A DNA stretch of 64,000 bases from Exiguobacterium sp. s122. GTDB lineage: Bacteria; Bacillota; Bacilli; Exiguobacteriales; Exiguobacteriaceae. The DNA lies in NCBI RefSeq assembly GCF_018618475.1, contig NZ_JACSMD010000001.1:1550001-1614000 (forward strand), in the 5' to 3' direction. The notes beneath the pieces were generated by a model. That model had not been told where the DNA came from. It made no database searches and was given only the letters and a program-made list of their open reading frames with translations. This document shows, piece by piece, positions 47,049 to 56,400 of this stretch. Every line of letters begins with the position of its first letter. Positions within the stretch are counted from its first letter, which is position 1. A program made the translations under genes and the position numbers.

Positions 47049-47908
47049 CACGCCATCTCATGGTCGGCCGGCGTCTCAAGTGAGATTCGACCAATCTTTT
47101 CGTGGCGCAACTCGTTCAACAACAGTTCGCTCGCTTTCTCGAAGTCGACGTGTCCGCCGCTCAAGAGACCGCGCTTCCTGCCGATCAATTCGAGTAGTTC
47201 GACGCCGTCTTCCGGAAGCTCGTCGAGTTTGAAGCGTTCCTTCAACTGATCCGGATATCGTTCCCGTAGTGCGCGCACCGTGTAGAGGGCGATATCGTCG
47301 AGGTTCAAAATCTCATCTTTGATAGCGCCCGTCGCGGCCAACCGATAGCCGACGAGTTGGTCCTCGAACTTCGGCCAGAGAATCCCTGGCGTGTCGAGCA
47401 GTTCCATCTCGCCGCCTTTCATCTTGATCCATTGTTGACGCTTCGTCACACCCGGACGGTCGCCGGTGATGGCAATATTGCGTCCGGCGAGGCGGTTGAT
47501 AAGCGTCGATTTCCCGACGTTTGGAATCCCGATGATGAGTCCGCGAATCGGGCCAGGGTTGCGGCCTTTTTCACGCATCCGGTCATGCTTCTCTTTCATG
47601 AGCTTCTCCGAGCCCGCGATAATCTGTTTCAAGCCTTTGCTATGTTTCGCATCGACCGCGACGACTTCGACGTCTTCACGTTTAAATGCGCGAAGCCATG
47701 CGTCCGTGACGACCGGGTCGGCCATATCTGCTTTGTTGAGCACGATGAGACGCGGTTTACCGGCAGTGATCTCATCGACCATCGGGTTGCGGCTCGACTG
47801 CGGGACACGCGCATCGACGAGTTCGATGACGACGTCAATCAGTTTAATCTTTTCTGTTACTTGCCTTCTTGCTTTGGCCATGTGGCCAGGAAACCATTGA
47901 ATTGCCAA
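47048..47908 (-). CDS. rbgA: Ribosome biogenesis GTPase RbgA (YlqF)
   Basis: RbgA is needed for late assembly of the 50S subunit. The 286-residue protein is a circularly permuted GTPase: N58-K-A-D61 (G4) precedes the P-loop G-I-P-N-V-G-K-S-T (127-135) and D172-T-P-G (G3). The C-terminal domain binds rRNA. The start is a TTG at 47908, 7 nt after AAGGTGG. It sits between lepB and rnhB. Confidence 0.96.
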   Translation of the reverse strand: MAIQWFPGHMAKARRQVTEKIKLIDVVIELVDARVPQSSRNPMVDEITAGKPRLIVLNKADMADPVVTDAWLRAFKREDVEVVAVDAKHSKGLKQIIAGSEKLMKEKHDRMREKGRNPGPIRGLIIGIPNVGKSTLINRLAGRNIAITGDRPGVTKRQQWIKMKGGEMELLDTPGILWPKFEDQLVGYRLAATGAIKDEILNLDDIALYTVRALRERYPDQLKERFKLDELPEDGVELLELIGRKRGLLSGGHVDFEKASELLLNELRHEKIGRISLETPADHEMA

Positions 47909-47920
47909 ACAAACACCACC

Positions 47921-48463
47921 TTATTCTTCTACCGTCCCGAAGTCATCGAGTGGCCAGAACACGAAGTTCGTCTTGCCTACGACATCTTCTTTCGAGACGA
48001 AGCCGATTTCACGGCTATCTTTCGAGTTTTGTCGATTATCGCCCATAACGAAGTAAAACTCGTCCGGAACGACCGATTCGCCCGTCACTTGCTCGAGTGT
48101 AAAGTTCTCGGTGAGCGGGAAGCCGTTCATTTGGGCACGGAAGTCATCCAAATACGGCTCTTCCATCGCCTCTCCGTTTAAATAGAGCGTATCGTCACGA
48201 TATTCGAGCGTGTCGCCAGGGACGGCGATGACGCGTTTAATATAATCTTTCGATTCGGTCGCGTGGAAGACGATGATGTCTCCGCGATCGAGCTCTCCGA
48301 TATAGTTCGAGATTTTACTGACGATCATGCGGTCGGCGTTTTGGAGCGTCGGCATCATCGATTCTCCTTCGACGATGACAGGTACAAAGATGAACGTCCG
48401 GATTACGAACGCGATGACGAGCGCTACAACGATCGCCTTAATCCAACTGAACACTTCTTTCAA
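47921..48463 (-). CDS. lepB: Type I signal peptidase
   Basis: This membrane protease removes signal peptides from secreted proteins. The 180-residue protein has one N-terminal membrane helix (about residues 7-27), catalytic Ser35 in G-E-S-M-M-P-T and Lys76 in Y-I-K-R-V-I-A-V-P-G-D, and the conserved M-G-D-N-R-x-x-S-x-D-S-R segment near 140. The start is a TTG with GAGGAG upstream. It lies between rplS and rbgA, as in several Bacillales. A possible promoter overlaps the rplS terminator. Confidence 0.95.
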   Translation of the reverse strand: MKEVFSWIKAIVVALVIAFVIRTFIFVPVIVEGESMMPTLQNADRMIVSKISNYIGELDRGDIIVFHATESKDYIKRVIAVPGDTLEYRDDTLYLNGEAMEEPYLDDFRAQMNGFPLTENFTLEQVTGESVVPDEFYFVMGDNRQNSKDSREIGFVSKEDVVGKTNFVFWPLDDFGTVEE

Positions 48464-48493
48464 CTTGCCTCACTCCTCTATCCGTTTGAACTT

Positions 48494-48522
48494 ATTGTAC
48501 TAGAAAAAAAGAAGCTTGTCGC
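48494..48522 (-). promoter_or_regulatory. Possible lepB promoter built into the rplS terminator
   Basis: On the minus strand TACAAT (48494-48499) lies 17 nt after GCGACA (48517-48522), which is part of the terminator stem. The -10 is good, the -35 matches only 4 of 6. Confidence 0.4.
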
Positions 48523-48535
48523 AAGCGACAAGCTT
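48512..48535 (-). terminator. Terminator after rplS
   Basis: A perfect 11-bp stem (48512-48522 with 48525-48535, AAGCTTGTCGC and its complement) has a 2-nt centre and is followed on the minus strand by CTTTTTTTC. This is a strong intrinsic terminator. Confidence 0.9.
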
Positions 48536-48545
48536 AATCCCCATC

Positions 48546-48899
48546 TTAACGACGGATTTCTTTAATACGTGCTGCTTTACCGCGAAGGTTGCGGAGGTAG
48601 TAAAGTTTCGCACGGCGGACTTTACCGTAACGAACGACTTCGATTTGCGCGACACGTGGTGAGTGAAGCGGGAATGCACGCTCAACACCTACGCCGTAAG
48701 AAATCTTACGGACTGTGAATGTTTCGCTGATGCCGCCACCTTTACGCTTGATGACTACGCCTTCGAACATCTGGATACGCTCGCGCGTTCCCTCTACGAC
48801 TTTAACGTGGACACGTACTGTGTCACCAGGACGGAAAGCAGGTACGTCCGATTTGAATTGTTCTTCTGTGATTTCACGGAACAGTTTTTGTGTGTTCAT
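48546..48899 (-). CDS. rplS: 50S ribosomal protein L19
   Basis: L19 lies at the subunit interface. The 117-residue protein matches the family from [11 protein letters not shown] to the C-terminal K-A-A-R-I-K-E-I, including F-R-P-G-D-T-V-R-V near residue 22 and the R-K-x-S-Y-G-V-G-V-E-R motif near 63. The ATG at 48899 has AAGGAG upstream. Its leader, promoter and terminator indicate a unit of its own inside the trmD-rplS order. Confidence 0.97.
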   Translation of the reverse strand: MNTQKLFREITEEQFKSDVPAFRPGDTVRVHVKVVEGTRERIQMFEGVVIKRKGGGISETFTVRKISYGVGVERAFPLHSPRVAQIEVVRYGKVRRAKLYYLRNLRGKAARIKEIRR

Positions 48900-48989
48900 G
48901 AATCTATCTCCTTTTTCTTCAATGTTCATATCTTCATTTGCCCAGGCATCCAATAGCGGAACATCGGTAATCGGTGGGTTTAACCCACA
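48900..48989 (-). promoter_or_regulatory. Candidate L19 leader RNA
   Basis: The leader starts at a hairpin, GTGGGTT/AACCCAC (48974-48988). It then has a second domain closed by ATGTTC (48959-48964) and GAACAT (48922-48927) enclosing about 31 nt, just before the ribosome site. L19 leaders of this kind are known upstream of rplS in Bacillus. I could not test the covariance model. Confidence 0.55.
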
Positions 48990-48995
48990 TGCTCA

Positions 48996-49024
48996 AACAT
49001 AGCATAAATCATTCAATCGCGCAA
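48996..49024 (-). promoter_or_regulatory. Sigma-A-type promoter of rplS
   Basis: On the minus strand TTGCGC (49019-49024) and TATGTT (48996-49001) are 17 nt apart, with a TG one base before the -10 (extended -10). Transcription would begin near 48989, right at the leader hairpin. Confidence 0.65.
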
Positions 49025-49729
49025 CGACTCGAGGAAGATTTTATCACTTTCGCTCAGTTCGGCCGCTTCGAGCAAATCTGGTCGCCGCGAATACGTCTTC
49101 AACAATGACTGTTCACGTCGCCACGCCTCGATTTTCGCATGGTTCCCTGATAACAGGACGTCCGGTACCTTCAAGCCTCGAAAGTCAGCAGGACGGGTAT
49201 AATGCGGGTATTCGAGGAGGCCCGTCGAGAACGAGTCATCCTCATGGCTCGCCTGCGCGCCTAACACGTCCGGCAACAGTCGGACGGTCGCGTCGATCAT
49301 GACCATGGCAGCGAGCTCGCCGCCGGTCAAAACGAAATCCCCAATCGATACTTCATCGGTCGCGAGCTCGTCATGGATGCGTTGGTCAAATCCTTCGTAA
49401 TGCCCGCATAGAAAGACGAGATGGTCTTCCTCCGCCCATTCCTCGGCAATTCGTTGGGTGAACGGTCGGCCGGTCGGCGTCGTGACAATCACACGCGGAC
49501 GCGAGGCATTAAGCGAGGCGAACGCATCAAAGATCGGTTGCGGCGTCAACAGCATGCCGGCACCGCCCCCGTACGGATAGTCATCAACTTTATGGTGTTT
49601 GTTCGTCGAGAAGTCTCGAAAGTTCGTAAAGCCGATGTCGACTTGCCCGAGCCCCTTCGCTCGCCCGACAATCGAATGGTCGAGCGGGGCGAACATTTCG
49701 GGGAAGAGCGTCAACACATCAATCTTCAT
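49013..49729 (-). CDS. trmD: tRNA (guanine-N1)-methyltransferase TrmD
   Basis: TrmD methylates G37 of tRNAs to prevent frameshifts. The 238-residue protein has the trefoil-knot SAM site with [11 protein letters not shown] near residue 107 and [12 protein letters not shown] near 129. The start is the ATG at 49729 (M-K-I-D-V-L-T), although an in-frame TTG two codons earlier exists. It overlaps rimM by 11 nt. Confidence 0.96.
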   Translation of the reverse strand: MKIDVLTLFPEMFAPLDHSIVGRAKGLGQVDIGFTNFRDFSTNKHHKVDDYPYGGGAGMLLTPQPIFDAFASLNASRPRVIVTTPTGRPFTQRIAEEWAEEDHLVFLCGHYEGFDQRIHDELATDEVSIGDFVLTGGELAAMVMIDATVRLLPDVLGAQASHEDDSFSTGLLEYPHYTRPADFRGLKVPDVLLSGNHAKIEAWRREQSLLKTYSRRPDLLEAAELSESDKIFLESLRD

Positions 49730-50234
49730 CTTCAATCATTCCCGGAATCGGGGTGATGACGACTCGTTTCGCCTCGACGTCAATTTCACTGACGACCGAC
49801 TCGATGTACGGAATCAACGCATCAGACTTTCCAGGTCGTTTGATGACCCAGACGTCGTTCGCGCCCGTCTCGAAAATGTCATCGACGACACCGATGACTT
49901 CACCGTCGACGACGACGTCGCAACCGATAATCTCATGGTAATAAAACTCGTGCTCTGGGAGCTCGTGCACATGTTCGGCGTGGACGTATAGCTTCATCCC
50001 TTTATACTTCTCAACGTGGTTGATGTTCTCGAACCCTTTGAACGTGACGAGATGGAACTGCTTATGTGGACGATACGTCGTGATGGTCATCTCTTGCTTC
50101 TTCCCATCGACGTCGAGGAAGAGCGTGTTCCCTTTTTTGAACCGTTCTTCCGGGAAGTCTGTCGCAGCCAAAATCTTCACTTCGCCTTTTAACCCATGGG
50201 TGTTGGCGATTTTTCCAACGTACAACCAATCCAT
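49719..50234 (-). CDS. rimM: 16S rRNA processing protein RimM
   Basis: RimM assists maturation of the 30S head. The 171-residue protein has the N-terminal RimM domain ([15 protein letters not shown] near residue 7) and the C-terminal PRC barrel. The ATG at 50234 lies 5-6 nt after GAGGAGGG. It comes directly after rpsP, with only a terminator in the 52-nt gap. khpA (ylqC) and ylqD, present here in Bacillus, are missing. Confidence 0.95.
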   Translation of the reverse strand: MDWLYVGKIANTHGLKGEVKILAATDFPEERFKKGNTLFLDVDGKKQEMTITTYRPHKQFHLVTFKGFENINHVEKYKGMKLYVHAEHVHELPEHEFYYHEIIGCDVVVDGEVIGVVDDIFETGANDVWVIKRPGKSDALIPYIESVVSEIDVEAKRVVITPIPGMIEDED

Positions 50235-50256
50235 TCTATCCCTCCTCATAAAAATA

Positions 50257-50280
50257 GGCCGACCTCATATAAGGTCGGCC
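50257..50280 (-). terminator. Terminator after rpsP
   Basis: Nine-base arms GGCCGACCT and AGGTCGGCC (50257-50265, 50272-50280) pair around a 6-nt loop, then TATTTTTAT on the minus strand. A good intrinsic terminator or attenuator before rimM. Confidence 0.85.
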
Positions 50281-50286
50281 ACAGGC

Positions 50287-50562
50287 TTACTTCGCGTTTT
50301 TCGCGTTGTGGAATTTCTCCATGATCCCTGCTTTAGAGAACAAGTTACGAACTGTGTCAGATGGCTTCGCGCCGTCTGCCAACCATTTGAGTGCGAGTTC
50401 TTCGTCGATGCGAACGTCTGCCTCTGGTTTTGCAACCGGGTTGTAGTATCCTACTTGCTCGATGAAACGACCGTCACGTGGTGAACGTGAATCAGCGACA
50501 ACGATCCGGTAGAAAGGTGATTTTTTTGCGCCCATGCGCTTAAGACGAATTTTAACTGCCAT
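50287..50562 (-). CDS. rpsP: 30S ribosomal protein S16
   Basis: S16 is an early assembly protein of the small subunit. The 91-residue protein matches the family throughout, from [11 protein letters not shown] near the start to the S-D-T-V-R-N-L-F segment near 68. Its own promoter lies between it and ffh (50607-50635). The ribosome site is GGAGGT. Confidence 0.97.
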   Translation of the reverse strand: MAVKIRLKRMGAKKSPFYRIVVADSRSPRDGRFIEQVGYYNPVAKPEADVRIDEELALKWLADGAKPSDTVRNLFSKAGIMEKFHNAKNAK

Positions 50563-50606
50563 GGTAATATACCTCCATCATGTGTTTAAGAATTGACAAC
50601 TTTAAT

Positions 50607-50635
50607 AGTATACTGCTTTTTTGTCCGACTGACAA
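50607..50635 (-). promoter_or_regulatory. Sigma-A-type promoter of rpsP
   Basis: On the minus strand TTGTCA (50630-50635) and TATACT (50607-50612) are 17 nt apart, 45 nt before the rpsP start. The TTGTC stretch also pairs with GACAA 5 nt away. Confidence 0.8.
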
Positions 50636-50644
50636 AAGGTTTCT

Positions 50645-51985
50645 TTAGAAGAACGGAAGACCGAGGCCTTTTTTCTTCCCTTTCATTTGTCCCGACATTT
50701 GCTTCATCAGCTTCTTCATGTCGTCGAACTGTTTGATGAGACGGTTCACTTCCTGGATGGAGCGACCGCTTCCTTTTGCGATTCGTTTACGACGACTCGC
50801 ATTGAGCACTTCAGGATGAGCGCGCTCATGCTTTGTCATCGAGCGGATAATCGCTTCGACGTGATCGAGTTGTTTCTCGTCGATTTGGACGTTCTTCAAC
50901 CCTTTCATCTTACCTGCACCAGGTAACATCGAAAGTAACTCATCAATCGGGCCCATGTTTTTCACTTGACCCAATTGCTCGATAAAATCATCGAACGTGA
51001 ATGATGCATCGCGCATTTTGCTCTCGAGCTCTTTGGCGGCATCTTGGTCCATCTGCGACTCGGCTTTTTCAATGAGCGTGAGCACGTCACCCATCCCAAG
51101 AATCCGTGACGCCATGCGTTCCGGATGGAATGGTTCGAGGGCATCCAACTTTTCACCGAGACCGACGAACTTAATCGGCGCTCCCGTGACTGCCTTAATT
51201 GAAAGGGCTGCCCCACCACGCGTATCACCGTCGAGCTTCGTGAGCACGACGCCGGTAATTCCGAGCAAATCATTGAAGCTGTCGGCCACATTGACCGCAT
51301 CTTGTCCCGTCATCGCATCGACGACGAGGAAGATTTCATTTGGTTTGGCAATCGTTTTCACGTTTTCGAGCTCACCCATGAGCGTCTCGTCAATGTGAAG
51401 GCGACCGGCCGTATCTATCAACACGAAGTCGTGATGATTCGTTTTTGCGTACTCAAGCGCTTGCGTCACAATCTCTTCCGGTTTCACTTGATCTCCGAGG
51501 GAGAAGACCGGTAAATCGAGTTGCTTGCCGAGCGTCTCAAGTTGCTTGATGGCCGCAGGACGATATATATCGGCCGCGACGAGAAGCGGACTCCGGTTAT
51601 GCTTTTTGCGAATCAAGTTCGCGAGCTTTCCGGTCGTTGTCGTTTTCCCCGCACCTTGTAATCCGACCATCATGACGACCGTCGGCGGTTTTTGGCTAAA
51701 GGTGATTGGGACGACGTCGCTACCCATCAAAGTCGTTAATTCATCGTGAACGATTTTGACGACTTGCTGTCCTGGCGTCAACGATTTCATGACGTCTTGG
51801 CCGATGGCCCGTTCTTTCACGTCGTTGACGAACTGTTTGACGACTTTGAAGTTGACATCGGCTTCAAGGAGCGCGAGGCGAACTTCACGCATCATCTCTT
51901 TGACGTCTGCCTCCGAGATTTTCCCTTTGCCGCGCATCTTCGCAAGAGACGCCTGCAATCGTTCTGATAATCCTTCAAATGCCAT
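50645..51985 (-). CDS. ffh: Signal recognition particle protein Ffh
   Basis: Ffh with SRP RNA targets nascent membrane proteins. The 446-residue protein has the N domain, the G domain with G-L-Q-G-A-G-K-T-T-T near residue 106, D-T-A-G-R near 189 and T-K-L-D-G near 247. Its Met-rich M domain has the RNA-binding motif G-S-G-R-S-I-Q-E-V-N near 408. It follows ylxM by 11 nt. Its receptor FtsY is encoded two genes upstream. Confidence 0.97.
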   Translation of the reverse strand: MAFEGLSERLQASLAKMRGKGKISEADVKEMMREVRLALLEADVNFKVVKQFVNDVKERAIGQDVMKSLTPGQQVVKIVHDELTTLMGSDVVPITFSQKPPTVVMMVGLQGAGKTTTTGKLANLIRKKHNRSPLLVAADIYRPAAIKQLETLGKQLDLPVFSLGDQVKPEEIVTQALEYAKTNHHDFVLIDTAGRLHIDETLMGELENVKTIAKPNEIFLVVDAMTGQDAVNVADSFNDLLGITGVVLTKLDGDTRGGAALSIKAVTGAPIKFVGLGEKLDALEPFHPERMASRILGMGDVLTLIEKAESQMDQDAAKELESKMRDASFTFDDFIEQLGQVKNMGPIDELLSMLPGAGKMKGLKNVQIDEKQLDHVEAIIRSMTKHERAHPEVLNASRRKRIAKGSGRSIQEVNRLIKQFDDMKKLMKQMSGQMKGKKKGLGLPFF

Positions 51986-51996
51986 GCTCCAGCCCC

Positions 51997-52320
51997 CTAC
52001 TCTAAATTCTCAAGCGCTGAAATCGTCGCTGTCACGTCAGGACTCGTCCCGACTTGACGTTTGAGCGTCTGAAGCAACTGCTGGCGCTGTTCGTATTTCT
52101 CGAACAGACCGAGCTTTTCTTCGTACTGCTCGAGCATCGTTTCCGTGCGCTTTATGTTATCGTAGACCGCTTGACGGCTGACTTCGAACTCTTCGGCAAT
52201 TTCTCCGAGCGAAAAGTCATCTAGGTAATAAAGAGACATATAGTTGCGCTGTTTCGGTGTGAGAAGCGCCTGATAAAAATCGAATAAGTAGTTCATCCGA
52301 TTCGTTTTTTCTAGCGACAT
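51997..52320 (-). CDS. ylxM: YlxM-family SRP-associated helix-turn-helix protein
   Basis: YlxM is a small DNA-binding-like protein found in SRP operons of Bacillota and thought to modulate SRP. The 107-residue protein has a sigma-70 region-4-like helix-turn-helix ([16 protein letters not shown] near residue 40) followed by a charged helix. The ATG at 52320 has the GGAGGTGG site upstream. It starts the ylxM-ffh unit from a near-consensus promoter. Confidence 0.92.
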   Translation of the reverse strand: MSLEKTNRMNYLFDFYQALLTPKQRNYMSLYYLDDFSLGEIAEEFEVSRQAVYDNIKRTETMLEQYEEKLGLFEKYEQRQQLLQTLKRQVGTSPDVTATISALENLE

Positions 52321-52365
52321 CCGTTCCACCTCCACATGTTAAGTGAAATCCCTTTACAACTAACA

Positions 52366-52394
52366 ATAGTACAGCCGTCCTAACTTCTTGTCAA
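52366..52394 (-). promoter_or_regulatory. Sigma-A-type promoter of ylxM-ffh
   Basis: On the minus strand a consensus TTGACA (52389-52394) and TACTAT (52366-52371) are 17 nt apart. A 7-bp inverted repeat (52380-52386 with 52414-52420) encloses the -35. Confidence 0.75.
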
Positions 52395-52416
52395 GTTTTT
52401 TTCTTAACAGTGAAAG

Positions 52417-53418
52417 TTAGGCGAGGTCATCGTTTGTCTGGTCTTTTTCCTCAAACACGTCACCGAATAGACCGAGGACGAACTGCTCTGGGTCAAACGG
52501 TTGCAAATCATCGATTTTCTCACCGAGACCGACGTATTTGACCGGGATATCGAGCTCGTTTCGAATCGCGAGCACGATGCCGCCTTTTGCCGTCCCGTCG
52601 AGTTTTGTCAGCACGATTCCGCTCACGTTCGTCGCCTCTTGGAACGATTTCGCTTGCATCATCGCATTTTGGCCCGTCGTCGCGTCAAGGGCGAGCAACA
52701 CTTCATGTGGACCGTTCGGTACTTCCCGTTCGATGACACGCTTCACTTTTTCAAGTTCTTTCATCAAGTTGACCTTGTTTTGAAGACGGCCGGCCGTGTC
52801 ACAGATGAGGACGTCGACGCCACGTGACTTCGCCGCTTGAACGGCATCAAATACGACCGCAGCCGGATCTGATCCTTCCGCTTGACGGATGACCGGCACC
52901 CCGGCGCGCTCGCCCCATACTTGGAGCTGATCGATGGCCCCGGCCCGGAACGTATCCCCTGCCGCGAGCATGACCGAGCGGCCTTCAGACTTCAATTGAT
53001 GGGCGAGTTTTCCGATTGTCGTCGTCTTGCCGACACCGTTCACTCCGACGAATAAGATGACCGTGAGCCCGTCCTGCATGTTGAGCTCACGTTCTGACTC
53101 ATCCTCTTGAAGACGCTTCGCGACGACCTCGACGAGCGCGTCGCGGACGGCGGCTGGATCTTTTAAGTTGCGGCGCCGTACTTCTTCTTTCAAGTCTTCG
53201 ACGAGATCCATCGTCGTCGTCACCCCGACGTCCGCTTGGATGAGCAAGTCTTCGAGTTCATCGAAGAAGTCCTCATCGACCTCGCGAAAACGATAGACGA
53301 GGTCGTTGACGGCACTTGCGAACCCGTCACGCGTCTTCGTCAACCCGTCTGTAAACTTTTGCGAAACCTCCTGGGTCGAGGTCGTCAATTTATCTTTTAG
53401 CTTCTTAAAAAAACTCAA
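52417..53418 (-). CDS. ftsY: Signal recognition particle receptor FtsY
   Basis: FtsY is the membrane-associated receptor for SRP. The 333-residue protein has no long acidic A domain, as usual in Bacillus. After the N domain it has G-V-N-G-V-G-K-T-T-T near residue 124, D-T-A-G-R near 207 and T-K-L-D-G-T-A-K-G-G near 271. The start is a TTG overlapping the smc stop (TTGA), with GGAGG 7 nt upstream inside smc, so translation is coupled to smc. Confidence 0.96.
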   Translation of the reverse strand: MSFFKKLKDKLTTSTQEVSQKFTDGLTKTRDGFASAVNDLVYRFREVDEDFFDELEDLLIQADVGVTTTMDLVEDLKEEVRRRNLKDPAAVRDALVEVVAKRLQEDESERELNMQDGLTVILFVGVNGVGKTTTIGKLAHQLKSEGRSVMLAAGDTFRAGAIDQLQVWGERAGVPVIRQAEGSDPAAVVFDAVQAAKSRGVDVLICDTAGRLQNKVNLMKELEKVKRVIEREVPNGPHEVLLALDATTGQNAMMQAKSFQEATNVSGIVLTKLDGTAKGGIVLAIRNELDIPVKYVGLGEKIDDLQPFDPEQFVLGLFGDVFEEKDQTNDDLA

Positions 53419-56400
53419 GTCAATTCCTCCATCTCTTGTTCTGTCTCGACGACGCGCTTCGCCTCGGCCAGTTCGACCGAGAGCACCTCGGAGACCCCGT
53501 TTTGTTGCATCGTCACGCCATAGAGCGTGTCGGCCGCCTCCATCGTCCCTTTACGGTGCGTGATGATGACGAATTGTGTATCGATCGAGAGCGTACGGAC
53601 GTATTCACCGAAGCGATGGACGTTCGCCTCGTCGAGTGCCGCCTCGACTTCGTCAAGGACACAAAACGGCACCGGTCGCGTCTTCAAGATGGCAAATAAC
53701 AACGCAATCGCAGTCAGCGCGCGTTCGCCGCCCGAGAGCAGGCTGAGCGTCTGCAATTTCTTGCCCGGCGGCTTGGCGACAATGTCGATCCCGGTATTGA
53801 GCAAGTCATGCGCATCGACTAATTTCAAGTCCGCTTCGCCACCCCCGAACAGTTCGATGAACGTCTGTTTGAAATGCGTGCGAACCGACGTATACGTCTC
53901 GCTGAAAAGTCGTGTCACTTCTTGGTCCATCTCCGAAATGATGGCGTAAAGGTCTTCTTTCGCACTGACGAGGTCGTCTCGCTGTTCCGACAAGAACGTG
54001 AAACGTTCATTGACAACTTCAAACTCTTCAATCGCATTGATATTGACCGGTCCAATCTCCTCAATTTGACGAACGAGCAGCTTGAATTCCTCTCGTGCCT
54101 CGTCGAGATCGATTTCAAGGGCCGGGAGGAGTTCGAAGACGAGTCCGCGTTCTTCGAGGGCATCGAGTTTCCACTGTCGTTTCAACTCGAGCTCGTGTCG
54201 TGTCGCCTCGATTTTCCGGACGTCACTCTCGGAGCGACGAAGTACTTCCGCTGCTTGCTGCTCACGTTGACGGAGAATCCGATGGGATTCTTCGAGTGCT
54301 TTAAGGGAAGCCGTCTCGTCCTCGATTTGACGTTTGAGCGCTTCCATCTCAACGCGCGCTGCCTCATGGGTGACCCGGAGTTCAGCAGACGAGACAATTT
54401 TTCCGGTCGCAAGACGTTCGAGTTCGGCCACGATTTGTCCGATTCGCTCGGTCAGTTTCATCCGCTCTTGCTCGAAACGTTCCACTTCCGCCTCGACCCG
54501 TTCAAATTCGAGTGCATGACGTTGCCGGTCGAGTTCAGATTGACGAAGCCGCTCCCGCAGTTCTCCCGTCGTCTCGACGCTCTTGGCTTGTTCGACTCGA
54601 AGCGCCTCGAGTTGTGTTCGAAGTGTCGCTTCTTTCGCCGACGTGGCCGTGATGTCTTCGGTCAGACGTGCGAGTTCTGACGTCGACGTGTCAATCGTCC
54701 GAGCGTATCGATTCATCTCATGGTCGAACAGTTCGAGTTGGGCTTTCGCGTCTTGACTGATGCGTTCGAGTTCACGATAAGCCGTCTCGCGTTCGCGAAG
54801 AGCGGCCTCTTGCTCACGCTTCTCTAACCGCAACGTGGCTAAGTCCACCTCGAGCCGTTTTATCTCGTCCGTATACTCCGTGACGCGCAATTGTTGCTCG
54901 TGGAGCATGGCTAGACCTTGTGTCAGCCCTTGCTTCAAGTCATCGAGCTCGCGTGACTGGGTGAACAACGCCACGCCTTGCTTCCGGCTACCGCCTGTCA
55001 TCGAACCGCCGACGTTGACGATGTCTCCGTCGAGGGTGACGATGCGGTAACGATAACCCGTCGCCTGGGCGATTCGGTTCGCCACTTCAAGCGTCTCCGC
55101 GACGACGACGGCGCCAAGGAGTGACCGCTTCAGTCGATCAAATTGATCGTCTGTCGTGACGAGGTCAGCGGCGACGCCGACGAACCCGTCCATCGATTCG
55201 AGCCGATGGACGACTTCACTCGGTACATACCGCTCTTTCACCGTCGTCATCGGGACGAATGTCGCCCGACCGGCGTTCGCCCGGCGTAACTTGTCAATCT
55301 CACGCCGACCGACCGCCTCGTCAGCGACGACGATATGTTGTTGCGTCTGTCCGAGCGCCGTCTCGATTGCTGCCTCGTAAGACGGGAGGACTTGAATCAA
55401 TTCAGCCACGGCACCGAGGACGCCCGGTCCACGGTCTTTCAACACAAATTTGACGGCATGGAAGTAGCCTTCATACGATTGTTTCATGCGCTCGAGCATA
55501 TCGATGCGGTCTTCGGTTTTTTGACGACGACGGTCGAGGTCGTGATACGACTGCTCGGCACGCGTCAATTTCTCACGCAATGTGCGCTCCTGAGACGTCA
55601 TCTCGTCTTCGCGTTCGAGCAATTGTTGCCATGCCGCTCGTCCTGCTTCAAGCCGCTTGCGCTCTGCCTCGAGCGCGGTCGCCTGCTCACTTCGAACGTC
55701 AAGTCGGTCTTTATTCTCACGCAACAGACGTTCGGTCGCTTCACGCGCTTGTTCGATATCCCGCTCCTCACGCTTTTGCTGATTCGTCAGAGTGGCCCGG
55801 GTCGTTGCAAGTTCGAACGCCTCACTTTGGAGTTGTTCAATCTCCGCTTCAAAGTCACGAGATGCCGCCACGAGCTTTTCGTCAAGCTCGGAACGTGACA
55901 CGTCGGCCGCCTCGAGCGTTGACCGTTTCGTCGCCATATCGGCTTGTGCGACCGAAAGACGTGCCTCGAGCTGATCGAGTTCGGTTGCCAACTCTTCACG
56001 TTGACGTTCGAGTCGTTCTTTCGTCTCGGCTCCATGCTCTTCACGTGCTTGTGCCAAGTTGATTTCTCCGACCAATCGCTCGAGTTCGGTCGCCTGTGAC
56101 CGCTCGGCTTGATGAGTCGATTCGAGCATATCCCGTTTATCCGCCAGCTTTACTTCGAGTTCGGCTCGTTCGGCTTGTAGCGCAACGAGCGATTCGTTCA
56201 GGCGTGTCGCTTCCTTCGTCGCCGCGTCAAGGTCTGTCTTGCACGTCGTTAACGTTTGAGCAAGTTCGGTAATTTCGGCTCCGAGGATGCCCGTCTCGAG
56301 TTCGTCGTGTCGCGCTTTCGCGACTTGATATTCCCGGGCGAGCGCCGCTTGCTCTCGGAGTGGCTCGACGCGATCGGCAAGCTCGTACAAAATGTCGTCG

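Noticed and set aside
47357-48181. Plus-strand open frame of 274 codons across rbgA and lepB
   Set aside because: It mirrors two well-supported minus-strand genes and reflects their codon bias. It crosses the gap between them without signals.
53874-54680. Plus-strand open frame of 268 codons in smc
   Set aside because: It lies antisense to the coiled coil of Smc, where repetitive Glu/Arg/Leu codons keep the opposite frame open.
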